Of a stretch of 64,000 bases of DNA, positions 17,604 through 27,229 are shown one piece after another. Positions within the stretch are counted from its first letter, which is position 1, and every line of letters begins with the position of its first letter. Location of the stretch: NCBI RefSeq assembly GCF_023746615.1, contig NZ_CP082275.1, positions 2,666,001-2,730,000 of the forward strand. Direction: 5' to 3'. The translations under genes and the position numbers were made by a program. The DNA comes from Grimontia kaedaensis. GTDB lineage: Bacteria > Pseudomonadota > Gammaproteobacteria > Enterobacterales > Vibrionaceae. The notes beneath the pieces are model-generated. The model did not search any database and was not told where the DNA came from. It worked only from the letters and a program-made list of their open reading frames with translations.

Positions 17604-17722
17604 TAAGCCACTCAAACAAAAGTTTCAAACGTTTGTTTACATTTTTACAACATTAATCACCTCTATTCTAATCGGGTAGGATTCGTTACGATTAACAGCA
17701 ATAAAAGAAGCTGGATAACCAA

Positions 17723-19579
17723 ATGAAAACGCTTTTTAAATTTATCGGCACACTGCTGAAGTGGTGTTGGAAAGCACTCAGTTTTGCCCGTCAGTTGATT
17801 CTGAATATTCTGTTTATCGCCATGTTGGTTGGGATTTACTTCCTCTTCACTATGGAGCATGACGCTCCAACCAAACCGGTTGAGCAACCAGAACGAGCAC
17901 TTCTGGTTGATATTTCTGGGCCAATCGTTGAAAAACAGCGCCGCGTCGACCCCTATGATTTCGCGACACGCAATCTTTTCGGTCAACAAATGCAGTTTGA
18001 AAATGTGCTTTACGATATCGTTGAGCAAATCCGAGCTGGTGCGAAAGACGACAAAATCAATGGCATGGTGCTAAGCCTTTCTGATATGTCAGAAACCAGT
18101 CTGACCAAGCTCCGTTACATCGCCAAAGCGATTAATGAGTTCAAAGCGACTGGCAAGCCTGTGGTTGCCATTGGCGGACACTACAATCAAAGCCAGTATT
18201 ACCTCGCCAGCTATGCCGATGACATTTTTATGGCACCGGACGGCGCAGTACTGTTGCGTGGCTACGGCACTTATAACCTCTACTTCAAAGACCTGTTGGA
18301 AAACCTCGATATCACCACGCACGTTTTCCGCGTCGGGACTTACAAATCATTCGTAGAACCTTACACCCGTGCGGGCATGTCTGAGGAAGCGCGCGAAGCA
18401 AACTCTGTTTGGCTGAATCAGCTTTGGGGCGCTTTTGTCGATGACATTGCTACCAACCGCAACATTGAGGTTTCAACACTTTCACCGGATGCTGACACCC
18501 TAATTGCTAACCTCAAGGCAGCAAATGGTGATTTCGCGAAATTGGCTTACAACATGGGCTTGGTTGATGAGCTGATGACCCGTCAGCAAATCCGTACCCA
18601 TTTGGCAGAAGTGTTTGGCAGCGATGGGGAAGACAGCTTCAACTATGTGAGCTTCTATGATTACGCGCCGCTGAACTTTGAATTACCTAAGGCAGATCAA
18701 ATCGCCGTTGTTGTCGCAAGCGGTGCCATCGTGGATGGCTTTGAATCTGAAGGCACTATCGGTGGTGATACCACAGCTGCACTTCTTCGTGATGCACGCC
18801 TGAACGATGCAATTAAAGCGGTGGTTTTGCGTGTAGACAGCCCTGGCGGCAGCGCCTTTGCATCAGAAGTGATCCGCAATGAAGTGGATGCTCTCAAGCA
18901 GGCAGGCAAGCCTGTCGTTGTATCTATGTCTAGCGTGGCAGCATCTGGTGGTTATTGGATATCCTCAAGCGCGGACCGCATTCTGGCGCAGCCAACAACC
19001 ATCACAGGTTCTATCGGTATCTTTGGCATTTTGACCACCTTCGAAGACGTGCTGGCGAAATACGGCGTTTATAACGACGGTATTGGTACCACGCCGTTCG
19101 CCGGTGTAGGCGTGACCCGTGCGTTACCGGAAGAAATCAGCAATATCATGCAGCTTGGCATCGAGAACGGTTACCAGCGCTTTATTGGCTTGGTAGCGAG
19201 CCAACGTAACCTTTCTCTGGAAGACGTTGACCAAATCGCGCAAGGCCGTGTATGGACGGGTTACGACGCGATGAAACGTGGCTTGGTTGACCAAATGGGC
19301 GACTTTGATGATGCGATTGTAGCAGCGGCCGAACTGGCACAGGTGACGGATTACTCACTGAACTGGATGGAAGAGCCTTTGACGCCAGCGCAGCAGTTCA
19401 TCTACGAGTTCATGAACCAGGCAATGGTGACACTGGGCCTGACGGAAACAGTAAAATTGCCAGACGCAGTTCAACAGTTTGCTAACCATGCCGTTACCGA
19501 GATAAACAACCTGAATAACTTCAATGATCCAAACGGGCAATATGCGCTCTGCCCAAATTGCAGTTATTACGAAAACTGA
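17723..19579 (+). CDS. sppA: Signal peptide peptidase SppA (67K type)
   Basis: This 618-residue serine/lysine protease degrades cleaved signal peptides in the cytoplasmic membrane. One transmembrane anchor is at residues 24-43. Two ClpP-like repeats follow. The catalytic lysine is K208 in RVGTYKSFVEPY, and the catalytic serine S408 is in SVAASGGYWISSS; E. coli uses K209 and S409. Full family length indicates a working enzyme. It is followed by a strong terminator and then ansA, the same order as in E. coli. The promoter region upstream is shared divergently with fadH, so the FadR site could also touch sppA expression. Confidence 0.96.
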   Translation: MKTLFKFIGTLLKWCWKALSFARQLILNILFIAMLVGIYFLFTMEHDAPTKPVEQPERALLVDISGPIVEKQRRVDPYDFATRNLFGQQMQFENVLYDIVEQIRAGAKDDKINGMVLSLSDMSETSLTKLRYIAKAINEFKATGKPVVAIGGHYNQSQYYLASYADDIFMAPDGAVLLRGYGTYNLYFKDLLENLDITTHVFRVGTYKSFVEPYTRAGMSEEAREANSVWLNQLWGAFVDDIATNRNIEVSTLSPDADTLIANLKAANGDFAKLAYNMGLVDELMTRQQIRTHLAEVFGSDGEDSFNYVSFYDYAPLNFELPKADQIAVVVASGAIVDGFESEGTIGGDTTAALLRDARLNDAIKAVVLRVDSPGGSAFASEVIRNEVDALKQAGKPVVVSMSSVAASGGYWISSSADRILAQPTTITGSIGIFGILTTFEDVLAKYGVYNDGIGTTPFAGVGVTRALPEEISNIMQLGIENGYQRFIGLVASQRNLSLEDVDQIAQGRVWTGYDAMKRGLVDQMGDFDDAIVAAAELAQVTDYSLNWMEEPLTPAQQFIYEFMNQAMVTLGLTETVKLPDAVQQFANHAVTEINNLNNFNDPNGQYALCPNCSYYEN

Positions 19580-19590
19580 GACCTCTCAAC

Positions 19591-19619
19591 AACCCCCGGC
19601 GAAATCCGGGGGTTTTTTT
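19591..19619 (+). terminator. Terminator of sppA
   Basis: The stem AACCCCCGG/CCGGGGGTT with the loop CGAAAT is followed by seven T. Confidence 0.92.
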
Positions 19620-19634
19620 CGTGCATCCACTCCG

Positions 19635-19640
19635 TATAAT
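19635..19640 (+). promoter_or_regulatory. Probable -10 element of ansA
   Basis: A perfect TATAAT sits 29 bases upstream of the ansA start and just after the sppA terminator. No good -35 is seen, because the preceding DNA is the terminator T-run. Confidence 0.45.
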
Positions 19641-19669
19641 GCGCGCACTACCTCGGCTACATTTAAGTT

Positions 19670-20686
19670 GTGAAGATGGAAAGAAAACACATTTATATCG
19701 CCTACACTGGCGGCACAATCGGCATGCTGAAATCAGAGCAGGGCTACATTCCTGTGTCTGGTTTTATGCAACAACAACTCCAACAAATGCCGGAATTCCA
19801 TCGCCCAGAGATGCCAGAATTCACCATTCACGAATACAGCCCACTGATCGATTCTGCCGACATGACCCCTGCGGAGTGGCAGCGCATTGCGGACGACATT
19901 CGTGATAACTATGAAAAATACGATGGCTTTGTGATTCTCCATGGTACAGACACCATGGCTTACACCGCTTCCGCGCTCTCTTTTATGCTGGAGAACCTGG
20001 ATAAACCCGTCATAGTGACAGGATCACAAATCCCGCTGGCGGAGCTTCGCTCTGACGGTCAGGCGAATCTGTTGAACGCACTGCATATCGCTGCGAATTA
20101 CCCTATCAATGAAGTGACCTTGTTCTTCAACAACCAGCTTCTTCGCGGTAACCGTAGTACCAAATCCCATGCAGATGGTTTCAATGCTTTTACGTCGCCA
20201 AATCTGCCGCCTCTGTTGGAAGCGGGTATTAACATCCAGCTCCACGGTGCAGAAATCGATAAGAAGCCGGAAGGTGCTTTCAAAGTTCACACGATTACCG
20301 AACAGCCTGTTGCCATTATCATGATGTATCCGGGGATTTCGCCGGAAGTGATCCGCAATGCGCTGAAACAACCAGTTAATGCGATGATCCTGCTGACCTT
20401 TGGTGTGGGCAACGCACCTCAGAATCAAGAGCTGCTAGGCCTGCTTCGCGAAGCGACTGATCGCGGCGTCGTGGTGTTGAATCTGACCCAGTGTCTGGCA
20501 GGTAAAGTCAATATGGGCGGTTACGCTACAGGTTGTGCGCTGGCAGAAGCAGGCGTTCTTAGTGGGTATGACATGACTCCGGAAGCAGCACTGGCGAAAC
20601 TGCACTTTCTTCTGAGTCAGGACTTGCCAATGGATGCCATTCGCACCCAACTACAACAAAATTTGCGCGGTGAGCTATCGCATTGA
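19670..20686 (+). CDS. ansA: Cytoplasmic L-asparaginase I
   Basis: This 338-residue enzyme hydrolyses asparagine to aspartate and ammonia. The first catalytic threonine motif is IYIAYTGGTIGM near the N-terminus and the second is ILHGTDTMAYTASALSFML near residue 88. No signal peptide is present, which marks it as the cytoplasmic low-affinity type I enzyme, not the periplasmic AnsB type. The listed start is GTG; an ATG two codons later is equally possible and neither has a strong ribosome-binding site. It lies directly after sppA as in E. coli. Confidence 0.95.
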   Translation: MKMERKHIYIAYTGGTIGMLKSEQGYIPVSGFMQQQLQQMPEFHRPEMPEFTIHEYSPLIDSADMTPAEWQRIADDIRDNYEKYDGFVILHGTDTMAYTASALSFMLENLDKPVIVTGSQIPLAELRSDGQANLLNALHIAANYPINEVTLFFNNQLLRGNRSTKSHADGFNAFTSPNLPPLLEAGINIQLHGAEIDKKPEGAFKVHTITEQPVAIIMMYPGISPEVIRNALKQPVNAMILLTFGVGNAPQNQELLGLLREATDRGVVVLNLTQCLAGKVNMGGYATGCALAEAGVLSGYDMTPEAALAKLHFLLSQDLPMDAIRTQLQQNLRGELSH

Positions 20687-20701
20687 GCCTAAAAATTAGT
20701 A

Positions 20702-20723
20702 AGGCCAGTAATCATGCTGGCCT
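20702..20723. terminator. Hairpin between ansA and the DUF1315 gene
   Basis: The stem AGGCCAG/CTGGCCT has an 8-base loop. It lies between two converging genes and may terminate both, but U-tracts are poor. Confidence 0.45.
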
Positions 20724-20751
20724 AACTGATAACGCTGATTAAAGTCTTCCA

Positions 20752-21036
20752 CTACTCGTCGTTCAACTTGGTTTGAACGATGGTGTCTTGGTCCGGTGCA
20801 AACTCTCTTTTGAGCTGTGCTTTCGACTTCATCGTGATATCACCGCCAGCGGCAACTGACATGTGCTGTGGGTCAGTGTTGTGGCGGGATTGATAAAGCA
20901 TCACCACCTGCATGGCATTGTCGCGCTGCTCAGGCGTCAAAGGTGTACCCTCAGGCCACTTCCCTGTTTCAACAGCGTACAGCAAGCGCTCAAAAGCCTC
21001 TGGCGTAATAGTGGACAGTAACTGCTCAATATCCAT
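20752..21036 (-). CDS. yeaC: YeaC-like DUF1315 protein
   Basis: This 94-residue protein matches the DUF1315/YeaC family, including the N-terminal MDIEQLLSTITPEAFERLL, the conserved AVETGKWPEGTPLTPEQRD and a central VVMLYQSRH. The family is restricted mainly to gammaproteobacteria and its function is not known. It is converging with ansA and has its own promoter region to the right. Confidence 0.88.
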   Translation of the reverse strand: MDIEQLLSTITPEAFERLLYAVETGKWPEGTPLTPEQRDNAMQVVMLYQSRHNTDPQHMSVAAGGDITMKSKAQLKREFAPDQDTIVQTKLNDE

Positions 21037-21500
21037 GGTAATTCCTTTTTGTTCTTATGCACTCAAAAGCCAACACAAAAGAGCGCTGGGCTGCGGTGAG
21101 AAATGCAACCCATTTAAGAGTTCATATTCAGGGTTCAAAGTAAACCAAACCGCTAAAGTACAACGACTAGTTGACAGAAAACACAACAAAGGTTTTGGAG
21201 TCAGTGTTTTCTCATACCAAGACTCAATCTTTCGTAGCACTTTAGTACCTATTTCAATTCTGCTACGCCCGCAATACTACTGATTTTAATCTGAATACGC
21301 ACCTCACGGCTTGAGAGATCCCTGACCTTTTGCCACTTTATGCGACGGCGCTCGGTCAACAGAAACTGGTTTCACTAAAACCAATTGAACAAAAAACCAG
21401 ACACCATGTCGTGAAATCTGTCCCGCCCGTTTAATACACTGACTCCACGACGCTGTACCCGTGGTCTCTAGAACAATACTTTTCGATCAAGGTACGCCTT
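21037..21500. other. 464-bp divergent intergenic region before the RTX gene
   Basis: The region separates the yeaC-like gene (minus) from the RTX gene (plus) and must hold both promoters. A short minus-strand open frame (21055-21240) is present but has no ribosome-binding site or recognisable domain. ACTGGTTT and AAACCAAT near 21365 form a weak inverted pair. No confident operator is visible. AAGG precedes the RTX start by about nine bases. Confidence 0.4.
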
Positions 21501-23267
21501 ATGGCATCCATTTCTGGCGATAACACAAATAACAATCTGGTCGGTACCACCGACGACGACCAAATATATGGTCTATTGGGAAACGATACACTGCGTGGCT
21601 ATGAGGGTAACGACGCGGTGTACGGTGATTCTTCAGAGTCTGAAATCACCGCCTTGTCTCCTGATACCGATGGTTATTACTCGCTACAAGAAGAGACGCT
21701 GGTGACAGTCACTTTGTCACAGTTTAATTTCTCTACTGTTGAAGAGAAAAGCCTGGGGTATGCGATCCTAGACGCTTCAGGCGAAGTGATCAGCCGCGAC
21801 ATCATTGTTGATTACGTTAGTCTTGCTGAACGTGGGTCGGCTGTTGACATCAATGTGCCAGGCGGTGCCAAACTCGTCTTCTTTACCATGCCTTCAACCG
21901 AGTTATTTGGCTTTGAGTGGCGCCCATTCGATCTCAATGATGTTGACACTAACATCTCATCTTCTGACGTCACCATAGCTGTTGAAGAGATCGACAGTGA
22001 CACCAGTACGCACGGCAATGACAACCTCTACGGATACGAAGGTGACGATCGTCTCTACGGCGAAGGCGGTAATGACTTTCTCGTCGGCGCAGATGGAAAC
22101 GATATCATCTCAGGTGGTGATGGAAACGACACGCTTTGGGGCGGCAACGATGACGACCACCTGCATGGCGGAAACGGTAACGACATCCTCCAAGGTCAGA
22201 ACGGCACTGACAAGCTTGAAGGCGGTTCAGGTGACGATACCCTTTATGGCGGACGTGGTGATGACACTATCCTCGCCGGCGGCGACAACGACTTGGTCTT
22301 CGGGCAGGACGGCGATGACTACATACGCGGTGGAAGCGGAAACGATGAAATCTGGGGTGATGCCGGTAACGACACTATTCGTGGCGACCAAGGCGATGAT
22401 TACATTAACGGTGACGATGGCGAAGACCTGATCTTTGGCGGCTCTGGCGACGACGAAATCTATGGTGCCGCAGACGATGACGATCTCCGTGGTAACGCGG
22501 GTAACGACACCATCTATGGCGAAGATGGCAACGACTTCCTTCGCGGAAATGGCGGAAATGACTATCTCGATGGTGGAGATGGCGATGATACGGTTTACGG
22601 CAACATAGGCAGTAATACTCTGCTGGGCGGCAAAGGTAATGACTACATTTTTGCCGGATGGGGCAGTTTCGATAACCTGCTCGACGGTCAGGAAGGTGAA
22701 GATCTCCTAAATGGAGGAACAAATACAGACACACTGATTTTTGACCTTGATGACTTCCAGGGCCAGACACTGACACTTCCCAGTGACAGAGTAATTAACA
22801 AGCACATCTATGATGCGGCTACCGGCTTTGATGTTCTGAAAATCTCTGGTTCAGTGCACGCCGATTTTACCGGAGAGGCCTACCAAACAATGCCAGGTGT
22901 TACTGGTAACATCATTGCGGGTATTGAGGCTGCCATTGGTGATGCTGGCGATCAGACAGTTACCATCAACATCCACGAAATTGACGCGCAGTCAGACACC
23001 ACAACACGCGACGATTGGCAAGGATTTGTGGCTTGGCTTGGTGAAGGCGACGACACGCTGAATCTGACTGGCGTTCAGTGGCAGTACGAAGCTGCTGGCA
23101 CGTCAAATGCTGATATTACACCGGCAATGCTCGAAAAAATGGGACTAACAGCCACACAAGCTGCTGATTTACAGGCTTATGTTTTCACTGATATCCGCGA
23201 TGGTGATCAAGTGACCATTTGGACTGATGCTGAAAACATCACTTATCTTGGTACTGATATCGTCTGA
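21501..23267 (+). CDS. RTX-repeat secreted protein
   Basis: This 588-residue acidic protein has many calcium-binding nonapeptide repeats of the form GGxGxDxxx (for example YGEGGNDFLVGADGNDIIS). One short repeat block is at residues 15-43. A 130-residue insert follows (about 45-175), then a long repeat array at about 178-405, and a C-terminal domain of about 180 residues that ends in an aspartate-rich tail. RTX repeats fold into a calcium beta-roll outside the cell. Such proteins leave through a type I secretion system using a C-terminal signal. No secretion ATPase or adaptor gene is in the window. Neither catalytic motifs nor an acylation partner are seen, so an adhesin or surface-layer role is as likely as a toxin. 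Confidence 0.85.
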   Translation: MASISGDNTNNNLVGTTDDDQIYGLLGNDTLRGYEGNDAVYGDSSESEITALSPDTDGYYSLQEETLVTVTLSQFNFSTVEEKSLGYAILDASGEVISRDIIVDYVSLAERGSAVDINVPGGAKLVFFTMPSTELFGFEWRPFDLNDVDTNISSSDVTIAVEEIDSDTSTHGNDNLYGYEGDDRLYGEGGNDFLVGADGNDIISGGDGNDTLWGGNDDDHLHGGNGNDILQGQNGTDKLEGGSGDDTLYGGRGDDTILAGGDNDLVFGQDGDDYIRGGSGNDEIWGDAGNDTIRGDQGDDYINGDDGEDLIFGGSGDDEIYGAADDDDLRGNAGNDTIYGEDGNDFLRGNGGNDYLDGGDGDDTVYGNIGSNTLLGGKGNDYIFAGWGSFDNLLDGQEGEDLLNGGTNTDTLIFDLDDFQGQTLTLPSDRVINKHIYDAATGFDVLKISGSVHADFTGEAYQTMPGVTGNIIAGIEAAIGDAGDQTVTINIHEIDAQSDTTTRDDWQGFVAWLGEGDDTLNLTGVQWQYEAAGTSNADITPAMLEKMGLTATQAADLQAYVFTDIRDGDQVTIWTDAENITYLGTDIV

Positions 23268-23288
23268 TATCAGCAAACTTTATTAAAG

Positions 23289-23314
23289 GGCCAGCCAACG
23301 TGCTGGTCTTTTTT
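23289..23314 (+). terminator. Terminator of the RTX gene
   Basis: The stem GGCCAGC/GCTGGTC (one G-U pair) is followed by a long T-run. Confidence 0.85.
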
Positions 23315-23423
23315 ATCTTCTGTGGACTCACGCAAAAGTCGTGAAATGAACATAAACTGAAAAGTAGTGTTTATGTTATAAGTCATATGTGTATCAATAG
23401 AGACGATAAGAGCCACGAATACG

Positions 23424-24290
23424 ATGAAGAAAGGCTTATTGAATAATCCGATGAAGCTGGCGTTTGCCGCCATGACTCCACTCTTGCTTGCGGGCTGCTT
23501 TGAGAGCAACCGCAGTACTGCCCAGCTTTGTGAAAATTATCCTCAGATCTGTCAAAAGCTTAACGTCCGTGATGGCCAATGCCGTCATGAGCGCACCGAC
23601 CTTATTTGGAAACGCTACGACGTCATCAAAAAAGATTCAGACCTGAATAAATTCGACGAATTGTTGCTGACAAAGAAGTATGCCAAGTGTATGGAGCTTG
23701 CCGCACAGATCGAAACCACAACGTTGAAATCGAAAAAGACGCTGCGAACAGAAGCGTTGTTCCATGCCTATGACGCTATTGATAGCATTGAGCAGAAGTT
23801 GAAGTCTTCTTATCAGCCTTCCATCATCTACTATCGCTGGACACAGGGTGACAACGAAGCGCTGGAGCAGTTCCTTAAACTGGAAGAAACCGAGTATTTG
23901 GACACGCCAGAGCTACAATTGGGGCTGGCCACTTACTACGTAGATAAAGACAAAGAACACACAATCAAACTGCTATTGAAAGCCCTCTCATATTATGATG
24001 GCCGCGCTGGCGAAACCCGTGAAAAGGCAATTCCAGATGTAGTTAAATCTCTCGCAACGGCCAATCATTCAATAGGAAAGCTTGATGATGCCTACATGTG
24101 GGCGCTGGTAGGCGGAGAATTGGGGCTGCCAATCGCTAAAGAAGCACAGCTTAAACTGCTATACCCAATGGCAGATTCAAGGCGTGCAACTATTGCTGAC
24201 ATTGCAAAAGATATAGCGTCTGAAATCGAAGATGGTGATTTTGAAAAAGGGCTACTTTTGCAGCTTGCAACATTGGGTGATCCGACCTGA
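23424..24290 (+). CDS. DUF2989 family lipoprotein
   Basis: This 288-residue lipoprotein has a type II signal peptide ending in LLLAGC, with C25 as the lipidated cysteine. The mature part is alpha-helical and TPR-like, with cysteines near the N-terminus (LCENYPQICQKL, DGQCRHER) that could form disulfides in the periplasm. It fits the DUF2989 family found next to msrB and gapA in vibrios. Function is unknown. It converges on msrB with a shared bidirectional terminator. Confidence 0.82.
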   Translation: MKKGLLNNPMKLAFAAMTPLLLAGCFESNRSTAQLCENYPQICQKLNVRDGQCRHERTDLIWKRYDVIKKDSDLNKFDELLLTKKYAKCMELAAQIETTTLKSKKTLRTEALFHAYDAIDSIEQKLKSSYQPSIIYYRWTQGDNEALEQFLKLEETEYLDTPELQLGLATYYVDKDKEHTIKLLLKALSYYDGRAGETREKAIPDVVKSLATANHSIGKLDDAYMWALVGGELGLPIAKEAQLKLLYPMADSRRATIADIAKDIASEIEDGDFEKGLLLQLATLGDPT

Positions 24291-24312
24291 TAAATGCCAC
24301 CTCTTAAAACCG

Positions 24313-24337
24313 AAAAGTGCGCCGAGAGCGCACTTTT
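24313..24337. terminator. Bidirectional terminator (lipoprotein / msrB)
   Basis: The 10-bp perfect stem AAAAGTGCGC/GCGCACTTTT gives U-tracts on both strands and lies between the two converging genes. Confidence 0.88.
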
Positions 24338-24360
24338 TGTTTTCTGGTACCCAGTGAATT

Positions 24361-24756
24361 TCAACTTTTGCTTTCATCGTTCTGCTCAGCAAAAGTCATC
24401 GACACAGAATTCACGCAGTAGCGCTGTCCTGTTTCTGTCGGCCCATCATCAAACACATGACCTAGGTGGCTATCGCACGCTGCACAACGGATCTCTGTTC
24501 TCACCATCCCATGACTTTGGTCTTCAAGATAACGAACAGCACCATCTACGGCCAAATCAAAGCTTGGCCAGCCGCAGCCAGAATCAAATTTTGTACTCGA
24601 ATCAAATAAAAGAGCATCACAACAGACGCAGTGATATGTTCCTTTCTTATGATTGTGTAATAAAGCACCAGTATATGGCGCTTCCGTATGCCCCAGACGG
24701 CAGACCTTATATGCCTCTTCAGACAGAGACGCTTTCCACTTATTATCTGATGTCAT
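24361..24756 (-). CDS. msrB: Peptide-methionine (R)-S-oxide reductase MsrB
   Basis: This 131-residue enzyme repairs methionine-R-sulfoxide in proteins with thioredoxin as reductant. Catalytic C114 is in QRYCVNSVSM. Zinc is held by two CxxC pairs (C43/C46 and C91/C94). FDSGCGWPSF and HLGHVFDDGP are further family signatures. AGAGGAAG is a good ribosome-binding site. Divergence from gapA is conserved with E. coli, where msrB is yeaA. Confidence 0.96.
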   Translation of the reverse strand: MTSDNKWKASLSEEAYKVCRLGHTEAPYTGALLHNHKKGTYHCVCCDALLFDSSTKFDSGCGWPSFDLAVDGAVRYLEDQSHGMVRTEIRCAACDSHLGHVFDDGPTETGQRYCVNSVSMTFAEQNDESKS

Positions 24757-25244
24757 GACTTCCTCTTTTGCGGGAAATTTCGCTTTCCGGCAAGCCGGAA
24801 ATTGGCAAAAGATTTTTACCTGCTTATCACCCTAAGTACCACCCCGGATAATAAGCTTCGCCTGTCAGGTCACAGCTTCAGTGGCTAGATGACTTTTGTC
24901 TCATCAACAATGGCTTACGCCCAGCGCAGGCAAACTCGTTTTCGATTCTCAGTTTTCGCACTTACCGAACAGCATATTGTCACCATACTTGTTTAGCGAA
25001 GCAGATATGCGCCTTAAAGAGTATGACAGATGGCGTTGTACAAATATCAAGCTAGGGTGTTTTACGGGAATATCTCAAATATTTTGTAGCACATTCAAAT
25101 ATTGTTTGGGCGATGTAAAAATAATCCGTACTAATTTTTGACTTTAAGCAATTTAGATGGGTTTTTTGCTTGCATGGGTGGTACCGATTCTGTAATTTTA
25201 CTACCAATTTCCTTTCACTAGATATTAAGTTGTGGAGCAACATA
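24757..25244. other. 488-bp msrB/gapA divergent promoter region
   Basis: The gap holds the promoters of msrB and gapA. A small inverted repeat TTTCCGG-CAAG-CCGGAAA (24784-24801) lies just upstream of msrB. A TTGACT at about 25138 is a candidate gapA -35, but no good -10 follows. The length is large for a housekeeping promoter and suggests several start sites. The gapA ribosome-binding site is GGAG, nine bases before its ATG. Confidence 0.4.
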
Positions 25245-26240
25245 ATGACTATCAAAGTAGGTATTAACGGTTTTGGCCGTATCGGCCGTTTCGTTTTCCG
25301 TGCATCTGTTGAGCGTAACGACATCGAAGTTGTAGCAATCAACGACCTGATCGACGTTGACTACATGGCGTACATGCTGAAGTACGATTCAACTCATGGT
25401 CGCTTCAACGGTACTGTTGAAGTTGTAGACGGTAACCTGGTTGTTAACGGTAAGACTGTACGTGTAACAGCTGAGCGTAACCCAACTGAACTTCAGTGGG
25501 ACGCAGTAGGCGTTGACGTTGTTGCTGAAGCTACTGGTATCTTCCTGACTGACGAAACTGCTCGTCAGCACATCACTGCTGGTGCGAAGAAAGTTGTTCT
25601 GACTGGTCCATCTAAAGACGCAACTCCAATGTTCGTTATGGGTGTTAACCAAGAGACTTACGCAGGTCAAGACATCGTTTCAAACGCTTCTTGTACTACT
25701 AACTGTCTTGCGCCAATCGCGAAAGTACTGAACGACAAGTGGGGCATCGAGTCTGGCCTGATGACTACTGTTCACGCGACTACTGCAACTCAGAAAACTG
25801 TTGACGGTCCTTCCGTGAAAGACTGGCGTGGCGGTCGTGGTGCTTCTCAGAACATCATCCCATCATCAACTGGTGCAGCTAAAGCAGTTGGCGTAGTTCT
25901 TCCAGAACTGAACGGCAAACTGACTGGTATGGCTTTCCGCGTACCAACTGCAAACGTTTCTGTTGTTGACCTGACTGTTAACCTGAAAGAAGCTGCTTCT
26001 TACGCAGAAATCTGTGCGGCAATGAAAGCTGCTTCAGAAGGCGAGATGGCTGGCATTCTGGGTTACACTGAAGACGAAGTTGTTTCTCAAGACTTCATCG
26101 GTGAAGTTCAAACTTCAGTATTCGACGCGAAAGCTGGTGTTGCTCTGACTGACAAATTCGTTAAAGTTGTATCTTGGTACGACAACGAAATCGGTTACTC
26201 AAACAAAGTTCTGGACCTGATTGCTCACATCTCTAAGTAA
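25245..26240 (+). CDS. gapA: Glyceraldehyde-3-phosphate dehydrogenase A
   Basis: This 331-residue NAD-dependent glycolytic enzyme has an N-terminal Rossmann motif (VGINGFGRIGRFVFRA) and catalytic C150 in SNASCTTNCLAP. The C-terminal SWYDNEIGYSNKVLDLI is the usual family end. The start at 25245 follows a GGAG site and family length; the open frame reaches 25170 but is not used. Codon choice is markedly biased (GGT, CGT, AAC, GTT), as expected for one of the most strongly expressed genes. It is followed by its own strong terminator. Confidence 0.98.
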   Translation: MTIKVGINGFGRIGRFVFRASVERNDIEVVAINDLIDVDYMAYMLKYDSTHGRFNGTVEVVDGNLVVNGKTVRVTAERNPTELQWDAVGVDVVAEATGIFLTDETARQHITAGAKKVVLTGPSKDATPMFVMGVNQETYAGQDIVSNASCTTNCLAPIAKVLNDKWGIESGLMTTVHATTATQKTVDGPSVKDWRGGRGASQNIIPSSTGAAKAVGVVLPELNGKLTGMAFRVPTANVSVVDLTVNLKEAASYAEICAAMKAASEGEMAGILGYTEDEVVSQDFIGEVQTSVFDAKAGVALTDKFVKVVSWYDNEIGYSNKVLDLIAHISK

Positions 26241-26272
26241 TCATTCCGGATTGCCGATAAGGCATGAGTGAC

Positions 26273-26300
26273 AAAAAGGCGGCTGATGGCCGCCTTTTTT
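26273..26300 (+). terminator. Terminator of gapA
   Basis: The stem AAAAAGGCGGC/GCCGCCTTTTT is perfect over 11 bp with the loop TGATG and is followed by T. Confidence 0.93.
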
Positions 26301-26340
26301 GTACCTGAATTTTTGTAGCTAATTTTCAAAAGGCACCTTC

Positions 26341-27204
26341 ATGGACGTTAAGCAGCTCCCTACCCTTGCTGTTCTCTCTGACTATGTCACCGTCTGCGAA
26401 CTGGACGGTATTAAAGTTGTTCGTGTTATTCATCCAAAAGCCACTGCCGCTGTTTCACTGTTTGGCGGTCACGTGCTCAGCTTCACGCCAACCGGCAAAA
26501 AAGAAACCATCTGGATGAGCGAAAAGGCGGATTTTACCGGTAACAAAGCCATTCGTGGCGGTGTACCTGTCTGCTGGCCTTGGTTTGGCAAAGCTGCAGA
26601 GCCTTCACATGGGTTTGCACGAACCAGCGAATGGAAACTGAACAACCATCGAGAAAACGAACAAGGCGTAATCATCAGCCTGACGTTGTCAGACAACGCA
26701 GAAACCCGCGCGATTTGGCCTCATTCATTCCATGCAGAAATTTTGGTGGAAGTCGGTGACACACTCAAAGTCAGTTTGATCTCAGCCAATACCGGCGAGC
26801 GGGCAATGCAAATCGGTGGTGCGCTCCACTCTTACTTCAACATTGGTGATATCCATCAAACCTCAGTGTCTGAGCTAGGCAACGAGTACATTGAAGCAGG
26901 TGAGCGTAAGCCAAGCTCGGGTAGCGCGACGTTCGAAAGCGAAGTTGACCGAATCTACACACAGGCAGCTAAGACTGTCGTCATCGAAGATGCAGCCAAT
27001 CATCGTCGTATCGCTGTAGAGAACTCAGGTAACAATGGTGTGGTAGTCTGGAACCCATGGCAAGCACTGGCCGAAGGCATGGCTGATATGGAAAACGACG
27101 GATTTTTGACCATGGTTTGTGCAGAATCCGCTGTGTACGACAGAAGCGTGACGCTGCAGCCGAGTGAAAAACATACGCTTTCAACGGAAGTAATTTGTAA
27201 ATAA
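26341..27204 (+). CDS. yeaD: Glucose-6-phosphate 1-epimerase YeaD
   Basis: This 287-residue D-hexose-6-phosphate mutarotase belongs to the aldose-1-epimerase fold. It interconverts the alpha and beta anomers of glucose-6-phosphate, feeding glycolysis. Visible family segments are VSLFGGHVLSFTP, AIRGGVPVCWPWFG with the phosphate-binding arginine, and the catalytic-region pair SHGFARTSEW and GALHSYFNIGDI. The position after gapA is the same as in E. coli. Confidence 0.94.
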   Translation: MDVKQLPTLAVLSDYVTVCELDGIKVVRVIHPKATAAVSLFGGHVLSFTPTGKKETIWMSEKADFTGNKAIRGGVPVCWPWFGKAAEPSHGFARTSEWKLNNHRENEQGVIISLTLSDNAETRAIWPHSFHAEILVEVGDTLKVSLISANTGERAMQIGGALHSYFNIGDIHQTSVSELGNEYIEAGERKPSSGSATFESEVDRIYTQAAKTVVIEDAANHRRIAVENSGNNGVVVWNPWQALAEGMADMENDGFLTMVCAESAVYDRSVTLQPSEKHTLSTEVICK

Positions 27205-27229
27205 ATCTTTAACTAACAGTGATTTCATC

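Noticed and set aside
21055..21240. Minus-strand 61-residue frame before the RTX gene
   Set aside because: No ribosome-binding site, no recognised domain, and unlikely composition; could be conserved non-coding DNA, which cannot be tested here.
22405..22776. Minus-strand frame rich in H, R and C within the RTX gene
   Set aside because: It is the antisense shadow of the repetitive RTX codons, as are other frames at 21812-22431.
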